Shown here piece after piece: positions 32,713 to 44,231 of a stretch of 64,000 bases of DNA. The stretch covers positions 129,441-193,440 of the forward strand of contig NW_024468566.1 in the NCBI RefSeq assembly GCF_001632365.1. Direction: 5' to 3'. Made by a program: the position numbers and the translations under genes. Source of the stretch: Laetiporus sulphureus 93-53 (lineage: Eukaryota; Basidiomycota; Agaricomycetes; Polyporales; Laetiporaceae). Each line of letters begins with the position of its first letter. The stretch's first letter is position 1. The notes below the pieces were generated by a model. That model saw only the letters and a list, made by a program, of their open reading frames with translations, was not told the origin of the DNA and did not search any database.

Positions 32713-33173
32713 ATGGCTCGACAAGAAGACCAGAAAGATGTTCTGTTTGCTCAGATACAACGGAGGATGGTCGAGCACGGCGAATGGGATAGGTGCGTGT
32801 TGTGCAATAATTCACCGTATAGGGGGGGCTCATCGCGTCCGCCAAATCAGGCTATCGTGGCTGCTGAATCAGAAACTGAGTGAAGCCGGATGGTTAGACG
32901 AGTACCGCGACAAGAGCAGAGGTGCATGTCAACGCTTTAAAACTCGTGGAAGCTCATAGAATACATTTATAGAGACGCTTAGAACAGACTCTGTGTCTGT
33001 CGGGTCGATCATGGCAGAAGTCTGGCCACAGGCAGAGGGTAAGTTCGATCATCAGTATTAGAAACAAAGATATGTCGACGTTCCTACCCTCATCAGCATC
33101 GATACCAGCGAAAGCGAAACGAGAAATGATAGCGATGATTCGCCAGTATCTCGAGACGCAGTTGGAGGGATGA
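32713..33173 (+). CDS. SUS1: SUS1/ENY2-like SAGA and TREX-2 subunit
   Basis: There are four exons: 32713-32792, 32851-32921, 32973-33038 and 33097-33173. They give 97 residues in one frame, matching the family size. The protein starts MARQEDQKDVLFAQIQRRMV, continues EHGEWDRLSWLLNQKLSEAG and WLDEYRDKSRETLR, and ends IPAKAKREMIAMIRQYLETQ. The pattern of short amphipathic helices with a Leu-Asn-Glu-x-GW core is that of Sus1/ENY2. The family couples histone H2B deubiquitination in SAGA with mRNA export at the nuclear pore. Three introns in so small a gene recall the intron-rich, splicing-regulated SUS1 of yeast. Confidence 0.88.
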
Positions 33174-33402
33174 GAGCCCGGATTTAGGGAGATCGACGGT
33201 CCTTTTTTGCTCATGTACTATTAAGTCGGATATCGACGATGGCGGTCTCACTTCCATGATCAATGCCCTGGAATCTTTAAGCGAGACTTCACGCACATGG
33301 AGCTTGAATCAGGACTCTAAGGCGTGAAGCCGTGAGAAAATACCAAATTGGGTCGTCCGTCCTTGGCCACACCCTCCTTCACCACTCGCAGCTACAAGCG
33401 TA

Positions 33403-34150
33403 ATGCACATGCTGACGCTGGCCCGCTCCTGCAGAAATACTTGGGCAGTTGCTCGCCAGTGTGTGCGTGCCAACAGCACCGCTGCGTGAGTCCCCGATGT
33501 TTTTCATTGCACTTTGTGGTTGACCGTTAGCCAGGCCATCCACTACCACCGCGTTCGCACCGGTCACGCATGATCAGGAGCGGTTATGGGCATCTACCAT
33601 CGTACACGGCCGAAGCATGCTGGAGCCGTACTGTCATCCCAAGACACACGGCATTCCCGTCGCGCTTGTTCACTTCCGCTCATACTATCCTGAACTCCTC
33701 AAGCTCTTCACGCACTTCACGGGCCACGCCGCAGCGTCGCTGGGCATCCCCGTCTCAAGAACGGTGCATTTACCGACACAAAGATCACTATGGACCGTCC
33801 CAAAGGGCCCGTTCGTGCACAAGAAGTCGCAAGAAAACTTCGAACGCAAGGTGCACAAGCGCGTTATCAAGGCCTGGGATGCGGACCAGGAGGTTGTGGA
33901 CCACTGGATCAAATACCTCGAGGAGCACGCGCTGGCGGGCGTAGGGATACGAGTCGTACGGTGGCACAGGGCACCGGTCGGTATTGGTGAAACGACATTG
34001 CACAGCGTGATGGGCCAGATGCGGCTGCCGGTGACCAGTGTGGAACAGGTGCAGGCTTTGGGCGAAGAGATCTTGCGGCGAGAACTGTCCGCTGCTGAGG
34101 ATGCTGTAGCAGAGGCTGTGAAGGTAGAATCATCACCTCAAAATTCATAG
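33403..34150 (+). CDS. RSM10: Mitochondrial small ribosomal subunit protein uS10m
   Basis: Exon 1 (33403-33485) encodes MHMLTLARSCRNTWAVARQC, an Arg-rich acid-free presequence. Exon 2 (33535-34150) completes a 232-residue protein. The ribosomal S10 domain is clear: GIPVALVHFRSYYPELLKLF, AAASLGIPVSRTVHLPTQRS, WTVPKGPFVHKKSQENFERK, HKRVIKAWDADQEVVDHWI and LEEHALAGVGIRVVRWHRAP. The acceptor CCAG at 33531-33534 is chosen because it alone keeps the frame. The C-terminal extension is acidic. The gene would assemble into the 3' domain of the mitoribosomal small subunit. Confidence 0.88.
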
Positions 34151-34336
34151 TGCAGTATTGTATTAGATTCTTATACCATTCTGCACGATTTCATTCTATT
34201 TCGTTACCTTTATACTTTCGACTTCAGGCTTGATCCGTCCAATCATATTGCGCTTTGCTGCGCTGACTAAGCGGCATATCCAAATGCGATGGGCACCTCG
34301 TCTTGCACTTGCTCAGCAACCACCACCTCCTCCACC

Positions 34337-35125
34337 ATGACTTCCTACGAAAGTGACCCTTTCTATCTCAGGTACGATTGAAAAGTGCTCGGGCGTGCGC
34401 GCAAAACTGCTCACGCCCACCCGGGTTCTAGATATTAGTAAGTTGTCGTAGCTTCTGCTCCAGCACAGAATTTCATGCTAACTTTCTTTGCAGCACTGGC
34501 CATTCAGGCAAGCATGGACACGAGTTTCTCGAGTTTGAGTACTCGCATGGCCGTCTTCGATATGCAAACAACTCGAACTACCGCAACGATAGTCTCATTC
34601 GCAAAGAAAGTGAGTCGCACTTCTGCTTCGAGGTTTGCGACACCTAACTTGGCATAGTGTGGGTGGGACCGTTGGTAGTGAAAGAGCTGAAGCGCATAGT
34701 CGAATCAAGCGAAATCACAAAGTGAGTACTCGTCTTCTTTGCGCTACGACATGTTTGAACGTGATTCTTGCCGCCTATAGGGAAGACGACACGAATTGGC
34801 CCAAGAAGAACATCGTAGGGAAGCAGGAGCTGGAGATCCGTGTTGGAAACGATCACATCGCATTCGAAGTACGTACGGTCCGCCTGTTGCCCTCGTCGTT
34901 TATTCACACTCAACGTCGGGCTGCGCAGACAGCAAAAATCGGCTCGTTAGTCGACATTCAAGACAGTGAGGACCCCGAGGGCCTGCGCGTCTTCTATTAT
35001 CTCGTCCAGGACCTGAAGGTATGCCGTTCCGTCGCGCGCCGTTGCTGTCGTATTAATCTATCTATATTTTCCAGTGTCTCATCTTCTCCCTCATCTCGCT
35101 CCACTTCAAGATCAAGCCCATATGA
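34337..35125 (+). CDS. MAGO: Mago nashi, exon junction complex core protein
   Basis: Start [12 protein letters not shown] at 34337. The product reads on through [88 protein letters not shown] and YYLVQDLK, and ends [13 protein letters not shown] at TGA 35123-35125. All blocks are the highly conserved MAGOH sequence that pairs with Y14/RBM8 and clamps eIF4A3 on spliced mRNA. The codons for the Tyr-Tyr following the first exon can only be supplied by a 6-nt exon, ATATTA at 34432-34437, flanked by AG and GTAAGT. There are six or seven introns in total. Confidence 0.92.
34432..34437 (+). other. 6-nt microexon of mago nashi
   Basis: ATATTA lies between ...TTCTAG and GTAAGTTG. It joins AG of exon 1 and CACTGGCC of the next exon to encode Arg-Tyr-Tyr-Thr-Gly-His, the invariant stretch of the family. 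Without it the frame is kept but the Tyr-Tyr pair is lost. Confidence 0.8.
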
Positions 35126-35825
35126 TTGACGATGCTGTTGTGCCCTTCCCTCTCCCTCGCAATCAGTTTTCTTGTTGTCCTCTTTCGTTCCTGTGATATG
35201 TTGATATTGGACCGTGAATCTATACTGCCCACTATGTATCGCTGAATATTCGACCGATGAAGCACTCGATTCAGAAGTCTCAAGGAATTTCAGTTTGACG
35301 TGCGCACAGCTTCGGTTAGAGATATTCTGCTTACTCGCACCGTTTCAAAAATGTTGTGTAGCGCCACATAGCATTCGTCGGATGCTATCGGGCTTGTAAA
35401 AACAAGCAGTTGACGTTCAATCATTAATCAACATTCAATGAACGTTCAGGTCGTGAACGCCCGGAAAATCCGGTGCAAAATCTTATCGACATGCTCGGAC
35501 AATTCTACTTTGTGCTAGCGCCAGGGGATTCAATCTGACAGCTGCCCTCTTTCGGATCCTACTATGCACCATCCTCGCTATGTAGTTGACTCGGCAGGCA
35601 AGCTGGATCATCTTTTCACCGAAGTCGCTCTGCATATCTGACCAAGATTGCCATTGTTCAAAGGAGTCAGCTTCGCAGAGAAGGTCCCATCAGCATTGTC
35701 ATAATGAATCGAAAGCGTGAAAGACATCTCGCTAGTATATCATCGGTGAAGGTAGGTAAGCTCCAACCATATTCAAATCTCGTCTGGGCTGATCTGCCAA
35801 GACGTCAGCTCTCAGCACTGTTGAG
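35126..35825. other. Intergenic, 0.7 kb
   Basis: The stretch lies between convergent genes. It contains an AT-rich mago 3' UTR. The last part (about 35720-35825) may hold a terminal exon of the minus-strand coiled-coil gene; no clear frame could be fixed. Confidence 0.4.
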
Positions 35826-38609
35826 CTAACGTTGCACGATGCAGGTACGACTTACACTGAGGTCGAAAGATATACTTTCAGCCGCCGCGATAGCTGGAGG
35901 AGTGTAGTTGTCAAGGCCTTTTTGCACCGCAGAAGTAAGCATCTCTGAGCCCTCTGTGATGGCTTTGGCCATATTCGGTTGCAGATTAGGCAGCATTTTG
36001 AGATCCTCTGCGACAACTCGTACCCGGTTCTCTAGCGACGCTGCAACCTGCTCTTTATTCTGAGGGTGGCGTTCGCTTAGCTCCAAAAATGTGGCCTTTG
36101 GACATGATGCACCCCTCACCTTTGTAATCATTGCGCGTATCGCGCCCTGTGCATTGTCGGAATATTCTCCAAGTTTCTTCGTCCGTGTGGCAACAGCTGC
36201 TGCTATCTTGTCGTCGTCTCCTTCAATGCTGAGGCTGAGCTCATCGCAAAGAGCTACTCCCGGAATGATGTACTGTCGCGATATCTGAAGGTACATTTGC
36301 GAAACACTCTTGAACAGAGAGAAGTACGCTTGACACATCACGGATATGTTATACAACTCCTATGCGAGAGTAAACAATGGGTGTTATCAAACATGAGACC
36401 TGATGGCATACCTGGCGAGAAACGTCCAGCAGCGACATGCCACCCATGAGCACCCTAGTTGCTGAATCAACTTGCTGTATGAAGTCTTTGATGTTTTGAC
36501 TGACAACATGCTCGACCATGGCAGACAGTGCATTGAAAAATAAGACAAGATTCGTTATCTGAGCCTTCATTTGTATCAGAGTGCCGATGGATTGGGTCAG
36601 AATCTTTTTGACTCCTTCCTATTATCCGTTACCGCGCGCTGGTGAGGCGTCAAGCAAGACATACTAATACATGTTGCACTCACCATAGTCATATGTTGTT
36701 TCTCCAGCTTCTGGAGATTTGCCTTGACACGAGCAAGCTTTGCTTCGACTTTGACGACCTGAGAGCTGGCTTCCGTATGATTCTGTTGAGAGGAAATATA
36801 CGCTGCTTGTGTCATGCTCAGCTTGTGTTGAGCCGCGGACAAAGCGGACCGTTCTACGACATTATGGCATCACTGCACTCGAGTCAGCTTGTGAACACGT
36901 ACGAGCAGTTGGATCTACGGTTGACGGTGAGGTTTTAGGCATGCTCGATAATTGAAACTGAGGGATACTCTGATTGAGCAGTTGCGTAAAAAGGAACGTC
37001 ACCAAGATCTCACGCTTGTTGGGGCTCCGCCGGGCATGCTGCGTGCGAACGTCGACATTTTCATGACCTTCGCATTTGCTTCGGAGACTACGCTTTGCCA
37101 TTTGCGAACTACTTGAGCGTCGGGTTTTTGCGTCGCGGATACAAGTTCATGATCCTTCGGTACGAACTTCTCCAGCTCATCAATAACCTATAAAGGAATG
37201 ATTAGTGCCAAACGCTTCACGAGTTTTGCGCCGGAAACACTTACGGCCAACGTGTAACTGATAGCGGAGCGCAGTTCGATGCTCGGCGCGGCCTCCGTCC
37301 ATTGGACATTGTCAATTTGATGTTTGAGTGTCACCTTCACGCAAGTCAAACCAGACTTCATGCCCGAATCTTCTTTCGGAATGAAGCTTTGCCAATCAGG
37401 CCCGTCTTCTGGATTGGTATCAAGCATCGTGCTCAATGTGATCAGCATGTCAGAGCAGACGACGGCTGCAGGATATGCTGGGTCATTGCTGTCATCCGGA
37501 ACTGTCTTTGGATGCCAGAGTTTCGCGTGAGCTTTCGGAAGAGCGTCTGCATTGCGACCTCCTCTCCTCCCTCCTCCAAACGGATTGAGAATTGCATGGA
37601 ACAACGATGGTATTGCCTGGGAGACAATTGTTGTAGCAGAAGTGTGGAGACTGTCAATGAAGTTGAGGGCGACAGCTCCCCACGCTGGTGAGCAGGTTGT
37701 TCAGCATTGAGGGTGTCATACACAGTGTGTGATTAAACCCACCGCTCGGCATCGCATCTGCAGCCTTTTTGAACATCTCACGAGATTCATCCAGCTGTTT
37801 TTTCAGATCCTTTGCAGTCTCCTGCGCATGACTGAGATCTGTCTGTGTCAATTCCGCCTCGAGCGATACTCCATCAATGTCGACCTTGTGTTCGTAGTGG
37901 GCCAAACTGATCTTCTCTTCCTTGCTCACGGTGACTTCATATAATTCGCGTACGATGTCCAGCCAATCATTAAACGCCCTCTCTATGGTTCGCGCATAGT
38001 CAAGACAGGCATTGGAGCCATCTTTCATCAACTGCAGCTTGTCTTTGAGTGCATATTCTGCAGCAGGCGCAGGCAATTCAGGGAGATGGTTGGAGATTGA
38101 TTGCATCTAAATGCGCATATTCGTGAGTGTTTCACTAAAACTTGTGAAGCGAAATGTACATATCCGCTCAATGAATTTGAAGTACTATTGATGAGAGTCA
38201 TGTTTTTCTCGGTTATAAGAAAAGCCTTCTGACCCGCGTTCGAAATTTGGACCAGACATGCTTTGAGCATATCATGCCTATCAAGCGGTGGGTTAATCTT
38301 GCACTCAGACGGAAAAGTGACGACTCACTGTAGATATTTGAATCCGTCCTTTGGCACGGCGTCGCTGAGAGAAACCCCGCGCGCGAGCGGCGACGTTGCC
38401 GCCACGTAACATGAGCCAATTAGATAAAGGGCGAGAGGAGCAGCGGAGAGGAGCTCCCCCCAATCATATTGGAACAAAAGAGAATTCTTGACATCGCGAG
38501 CGAAGGCGAGTTGCACTTTCCCATCGCCTTGCTGTTTGAGGCGTTGATCGTTACGCCCGTGAATGAGCGCGAGCTGCTGGGTATCGTTTGTAGTAGATGA
38601 GAGAGACAT
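35826..38609 (-). CDS. Unknown large coiled-coil protein with hydrophobic segment
   Basis: The minus-strand gene starts MSLSSTTNDTQQLALIHGRN at 38609. It is split by short introns near 38335-38280, 38160-38106, 37740-37690, 37240-37190, 36950-36850, 36690-36610 and 36410-36355. Long helical segments dominate: EAELTQTDLSHAQETAKDLK, QVVKVEAKLARVKANLQKLE and NIKDFIQQVDSATRVLMGG. Between them is a hydrophobic stretch (LNFIDSLHTSATTIVSQAIP, SLFHAILNPFGGGRRGG). A hydrophobic segment embedded in a helical bundle is also seen in membrane-inserting helical proteins, but no signature was recognised and no function is claimed. The 3' end is uncertain: a GTAAGT at about 35860 suggests one more exon below 35826. 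Confidence 0.6.
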
Positions 38610-39307
38610 TGGACGAGATCAGCTTGGAGACTCAGAGCGGAGGTCTTGCTGTTGGTCTAGTGGCACATTGGGTGGGTATTTATGCAATATCCGGAGCATG
38701 CGAAAGCATTGACTACCGCTTGCCGTCAGCAGCACCTGTCTGCTTTAGGAACAATGAGTCCAGCGAAACGCGAAGCGCCTTGATCCACATACCCTAGAAC
38801 CACTGATACAGCATGGGTGGGAGAGAAGCGTGCCGCTTCTTAGAAACGGGGGCAGAGGGTATGCGAGAGATAGGACTAGTAAGTAGATTGTTTCATGCAA
38901 AGCAGTTACACACTATATCGAACCTTGGGCTGTTGCAGTTTATCGGCAAGTTTTAAGGCCTTAACCGTGCAGCTTTCTCGTATTTCTTTAGCTTCTTGCT
39001 GGGCACTGTAAAGTACACCTTGACCGACGAAATATCATTGGCACGAGTAGTTTGTTATACTTGAGGATTGATGAGAGCGCGTTTCAAAATATGTGTTTTG
39101 GGTGGGCAAGAACCCAGGATGAATAACACTATGAACTCATCAATTCATGACTCATTCATGCAATTCTGCACCAGAATGAATCCCGCGAGGGCGATATGAA
39201 GTGAGCCTTCGTAGTCTGCGGATTTTCAGCACATAATAGTCGCTATTCCTGTTTGTAGGATAAGGTTTGTCGAATGTGTATGTGCATGTTCTTAGTGCCT
39301 TCTGCAG
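38610..39307. other. Intergenic, 0.7 kb
   Basis: This AT-richer stretch is upstream of the coiled-coil gene and leads into the retropepsin relic. No gene was recognised. Confidence 0.45.
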
Positions 39308-39547
39308 GGCGCGTGGTGGCTAGATACGCATGTCAGCGGTAAGATTGTACTCCTCCTGCCTATCGACACCGGTGCTTCTGTCACGGTGGCTAACTCGTGG
39401 AAGGTGTCAGTGGCCATGAAGCTCAAGCGTGTGCATAAGACACCTTCCATTGAGATAGTGCACTAGCCTGACTTCGTGCTGAGGCTATAGTGCACCGTGC
39501 ATGCCACCTACTAGATCACCTCCACTTCTGTCCAGTGGACGATTTGA
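39308..39547 (+). pseudogene. Relic of a retrotransposon aspartic protease
   Basis: The 80-codon frame reads VSGKIVLLLPIDTGASVTVA, with the DTGAS active-site motif of retropepsins, followed by IEIVH, PDFVLRL and CTVHATY blocks. Three TAG codons interrupt it, each where Gln (CAG) would be plausible. No reverse transcriptase, LTR or Gag flanks it. It is probably a fragment of a Ty3/gypsy-type element; it is short, so confidence is moderate. Confidence 0.45.
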
Positions 39548-39921
39548 CGGAAGGAAAATTCCAACCTTAGAATATTAGGGCTTGTTAGCTGAGAGTGTAC
39601 CTTCTGACATTGTATATTCTGAGTTTGGGGCTTACTACCTTGCAACGAAATGTCAAATGTAGCCGGACTGTTTAGGCTCGGCTATATCCGTTACCCTCAA
39701 CAATGCTGACGTAATATCCGCGACCCGTGCGCATTGCCGACAGCGCGGTCGGACTCCGATGAAGGCTCTTCTTGTTCAACCGCGCCTCACGACAACCTCG
39801 CCCCGCGCACGTTGCACACAGCCTCACTCGCCCCTCCGAAGGCACGTCCAATTCTACGTAAATCCTCTCGTCCTTTCTTTACACCAGTCATCGGACCGCT
39901 CATACTTCGTCGCCATTCGTC

Positions 39922-41179
39922 ATGGACTTCACTTTCGGTGGGAAGTATAGAGTAGAGGACACGATTGGCACCGGCGGCTGTGGTGCGTATGCTTGGCGTA
40001 CTCCAGTCCTCTGCGGAACTAAGCTGCTTCGCCTGACAGGCACTGTCTTTCAGGGTGTCCACATCGTCGCAGGCAAGGAAGTGGCCATCAAGCTTGAACC
40101 GGCCGTAACGCGATCTAGCCCTCTACAGCAGGAATCCAAGATTTACAAGACTCTCGGGGGCGCACCTGGGGTTCCATGGATGATGTGGTCGGGGCGCAAG
40201 GGCGACTTTAATGTCATGGTCATTGATCTCCTAGGTCCCTCTCTCGAAGATCTGTTCCGCATGTGCAATAGACATTTCTCTCTCAAGACCATCCTCCTTC
40301 TTGCTGACCAATTAGTGAGTCAATCCCATTCTGCTTGATTGCCTTGAATGTGCACCCCACGGTGGGTGCTCATGACGCGCCTCATTTCGCGTCATGAGCG
40401 CTTACCGTGCGCCCATATCGCGTGTCGGTGTCTAATCTCCGTCGTGTGCTCATCGTATCTGCTGCGCACTCGTAGATCACTCGTATCGACTACATTCATT
40501 CGCGGGATCTTGTTCACCGGGACATCAAGCCCGCCAATTTTGTGATTCCCAAGGCCGATAAAAACGCTCACCATCTGATAAATATCATCGACTTTGGATT
40601 GGCGAAGAAGTTCCGCGATCCTCGCACGAGCATGCATATCCCTTACAAGCAGGACGATCATCATGGAGTGGGGACAAGTCTGTTCGCGGCCATCAACACC
40701 CACCTTGGCATTGGTATGCCGTCACCGATCGCTGCTGTCCTTGAGCTTACTTGACGCGCTTCACCTTAGAATGTTCACGGCGCGACGACCTCGAATCGCT
40801 CGCATACATGCTAATTTACTTCATGCGCGGCACGCTGCCATGGCGGAAGGTCAAGGGCAAGACGTCGTCCGAGACATGGGACCTAATTCGCGACAAGAAG
40901 CTCGAGACGGAGCAGTTCATCGCAGTCGGGCTGCCACCCGAGTTCGACATCTTCTATAAGTATACGCGAGGGCTCGAATTCGAGGACTTGCCCGACTACG
41001 ACGGCCTGCGCGCTCTGTTCCGCGGGCTCGCGGAGAAGCACGAGATCGAGTACGACTGGGTGTTTGACTGGAGCGTGCCGAAGCCACATGAGCGCAAGCG
41101 CAGGCGTGCATGTCGCACGTGTCACGCGTGTTCCGTCGCTGCTGAGGCGAAGGCGAAAGCGGGCGCGCGGCGCTCTTAG
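39922..41179 (+). CDS. Casein kinase I family Ser/Thr kinase
   Basis: ATG 39922 starts MDFTFGGKYRVEDTIGTGGC. The first intron joins G to GCACTG at about 40041, giving a glycine loop IGTGGCGTVFQGVH, then AGKEVAIKLEPA (catalytic Lys), VIDLLGPSLEDLFRMCNR, HSRDLVHRDIKPANFVI, IIDFGLAKKFRDP and GTSLFAAINTHLGIE. Introns at about 40315-40475 and 40714-40769 are followed by CSRRDDLESLAYMLIYFMRG and TLPWRKVKGK. The SINTHLGIE-SRRDDLES signature fixes the CK1 family. The usual long C-terminal regulatory tail is missing; the protein ends about 40 residues after the domain with a basic tail. It could be a lineage-specific paralogue rather than the main Hrr25 orthologue. Confidence 0.85.
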
Positions 41180-42021
41180 TCTGCGCGCAGCCCGCGCAAA
41201 TGTCATGCGAAACGTGAGCTCGTGTCCCATCTGTGACGTCTACGTGCCTCACACGCGTTAATGCCGTGCAGTGATCAGGAAGATGGACAGTTAGTGTCCC
41301 ATATGATTCCTGTCAATTGAAGCTCGCCATGCATGGCGGCGCGATGCTCCGCGGCTCGTACTCTGGCGCTGAGAACCCGGCCCCCCTCTTCTCCCCTTGA
41401 CTTTATTTCGGGGAGGGTCGGGCTCACTCTGAGTATCCTTCTTGACCGTCGATGGCAGTATACGATAGGTGAGGCGCATACTGTATATATGTACTTCTAA
41501 AAGGCGAGTGATGATTTGCCCCACTCCACGTGTGATGCCGTCGCTGACTGTCATATATGTGCATTCCACAGCCTGCCTGGTTTGCTGCTGACGGGAACTT
41601 CGCTAGGGCTCTGCAATACTGTGCTCTTTGCCGTCTGGTGCTTACAGCCAGGTCTCTCTTCAGGTGGGGATGCTCATGTGCCCATGACGGGCATTCCCGT
41701 GTATCATAGTGTAGCTAAAAGTATGTGAACCGAACGGTTCCCACCACCTTCCTTACACCGTTATCAATCTCGATCAAATTGAATGCATTATATGGAGCGA
41801 TATGATACGTATGCACGCTGTATGCACGTAGGCCACATGCGATATATATGTCCTGGAAATAAGAGCGGCGAAATTTCGGAGTCACGATACCAGACGGAGG
41901 GGTGTGGGTTGTGGCCCGTCGAGGCGCCACGCTACTTGCGCCTTCTGTCACTGAACGCCCGCCGTCCACACGCGGTGTACCGCTCAACGCTGCTAACCGT
42001 CTAACTCAGCTAGAACAAACT
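41180..42021. other. Intergenic, 0.84 kb
   Basis: The stretch holds the CK1 3' region and the promoter of the EAF3-like gene. No conserved coding sequence or repeat was recognised. Confidence 0.5.
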
Positions 42022-43297
42022 ATGGCGGGCGTGTTTGTACCAAACGAGCGGGTGCTGTGCTACCACGGGCCACTCGTGTACGAGGCGAAGGTACTCAAGA
42101 TGGAGCATTGGGACGAGGCGAGCACGAAGCTGGGCTCGGTTGGCCCGCACTATTTCGTGCACTACAAGGGGTGGAAACAGACGTGCGTCGTCTTCTTCTA
42201 ATGTCAACTTCTAATTGTTTGACGTACATATGTGTTGGTGTGGCGGGCAGATGGGATGAGTGGGTGCAACCATCGCGCCTGCTGAAGTTTAACGAGACGA
42301 ACATCGCTCTGCAGAAGGCTCTGCAGGCGCAGGCGCAGGCAGCTCAGGGAAGCGCGTCTGCATCCGCGGCGAAGGGTACGGGAAAGGCGGCGGCGGCGAG
42401 GGAGACGGGGCGAGGAGGCCGAAAAGATGGTGGGACGAGAGGGGTGAAGCGCGGGAGGGAAGAGGTAGGTCTTGCGTAGCTTCGCGTGAAGTGCGCATGG
42501 GCTGATATGAGGGCAGGATGACAATAGCAAGCGGCCGGAGATGAAATTGAATGTCCCGGAGAGCCTGAAAGTGCTGTTGGTGGATGACTGGGAGGCGGTA
42601 ACGAAGAACAACCAGGTCCGCACCGTCCTTCTTGTTGGGCTAAATAATCACTGATACATTTCTTATTCTCATAGCTTGTCAGCCTTCCGCGCTCCCCAAA
42701 TGTGATAGAGCTGCTGGAGGAGTTTAAAAACTATGTTCTCAAAGAACGCCCTCCACAGTGCGTCCTTGTCACATTTCTATATGCTGCGATGTCTGATCAC
42801 TGCTGCAGTCTGAAAGACCCGGTGACACTGCTCCCGACACTCATCGCGGGGCTGCAGACGTATTTCGACCGTGCGTTGGGCGCGAACCTGCTGTACCGCT
42901 TCGAGCGGCCACAGTACGCGGAGATCCGCAGGAAGTATGTGACGGGCCCGACGGTCAAGGTCGGTGAGGAGAAAGAAATGAGCGCAATATACGGCGCGGA
43001 GCACCTCCTGCGGATGCTTGGTATGTGACTGTTATTCATTAAGTGTATGCTCCGTATGTTAAGAGCAGCGCAGTGAGCCTCCCACAGATGGTAGCAAGCT
43101 CGAGCATGGACAACGAGTCGGTCGGACTTGTGCGTGACTACGTGAACGAGTTGATGGTGTACGTTGCCTTCTCCCTTTCAACAAATTGGTTTATATCTCA
43201 ACCTCTATGCAGGTACATGGCAAAGGAGCAGCATCGGATATTCGTACCAGAGTACGAGAGCGCGAGTTTAGCGTACCAGAACATCTCCCGCTCCTGA
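42022..43297 (+). CDS. EAF3: EAF3/MRG15-like chromodomain protein
   Basis: ATG 42022 starts [20 protein letters not shown]. The N-terminal chromo barrel domain has [24 protein letters not shown] and, after an intron, [15 protein letters not shown]. An Ala/Gln/Lys/Arg-rich linker follows (about 42310-42460). The C-terminal MRG domain has [72 protein letters not shown] and EHLLRML, ending [12 protein letters not shown] at 43297. The family reads H3K36 methylation for NuA4 and Rpd3S. About six introns interrupt the gene. Confidence 0.9.
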
Positions 43298-43458
43298 TTT
43301 ATGTGGATCTGTGACTATAATAACAGCGTGACCATGCGTGACCCTCCGCGGATGGATGACGTCACGCGGATTCATGACGAGGAGAGCGCGCGTATATATA
43401 TTCTGGGCCTCCTGCGCGATGGCGTATCGTTTACTCCCTGCTTGATCCCACCATCAGC

Positions 43459-44231
43459 ATGGCATCCTTACTCTCCAGTGCAACTGAGATGGCGCACCAT
43501 GCCGCCGTGTCGCTCTTGAGCTCGTCCGAGGTGAAGGTCGGCTCGACCATCCCAACCTCCGTGCCCGTCAAGGAGAACGAGGCCGACAAGACGTTCACTT
43601 TCAAGGGCATCTCCGGCAAAAACCTCTTTGTGAGCTCTGTTGCAGCTTGTGACACAGGATCATCTTTTCACATGTGCAGATCGGCGTGCCGGGCGCGTTT
43701 ACGGGGACGTGCAGCGCGCAAATCCCGGGATATATCCGCCACTATGATAAATTTAAGGAGAAGGGCATCGACAACATATACGTCGTCGCGGTGAACGATG
43801 TCTTTGTTTTGAAGTACGTGTCCTCTTGCTAGTGCGATCCGCCCTGTCAGTTGACTTGGTGTGGACGGCAGAGCCTGGAAGGACTCGATGACCGATGGCG
43901 CTGGAACGCGTAAGTGAATGTTCCTCACATGCATATATGGATCGTGGTACCATCGTGCCGTTTTTACAGCCATCCATTTTATCGCGGATGACAAGGGGGC
44001 ATTCGTGGGAGCGCTTGGCATGCTCTTCGACGCTACGGAACGCCTGGGTGCGCCGCGGTCCAAGGTAACCTGAGAAGGTTCCCTACAGGCGCGGGATTCT
44101 GACTATTCTTATATTCTCCTTAGCGTTTCGTGCTCGTCACTGAAGGTGACACGATTACCGAGCTCGCGGTCGAGCCCGTGACATCCGGACTTACTGTCAC
44201 TGCGGCGGACAAGATTCTTCCATTATTGTGA
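43459..44231 (+). CDS. Peroxiredoxin, Prx5/AHP1 type
   Basis: ATG 43459 starts MASLLSSATEMAHHAAVSLL. After an intron at about 43630-43679 comes IGVPGAFTGTCSAQIPGYIR, whose Cys in the TxxC motif is the peroxidatic residue of the Prx5 class. Further blocks are FKEKGIDNIYVVAVND, KAWKDSMTDGAGT, FIADDKGAFVGALGM and RFVLVTEGDTITELAVEP, ending ADKILPLL at TGA 44229-44231. No clear presequence is present, so it may be cytosolic or peroxisomal. It reduces peroxides using thioredoxin or glutaredoxin. The gene has four introns. It follows the EAF3-like gene on the same strand by 160 bp. Confidence 0.9.

Noticed and set aside
33570..33944. Plus-strand 124-residue frame overlapping the mitoribosomal gene
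   Set aside because: Arg/Ser-rich shadow frame; the uS10m frame explains the same DNA.
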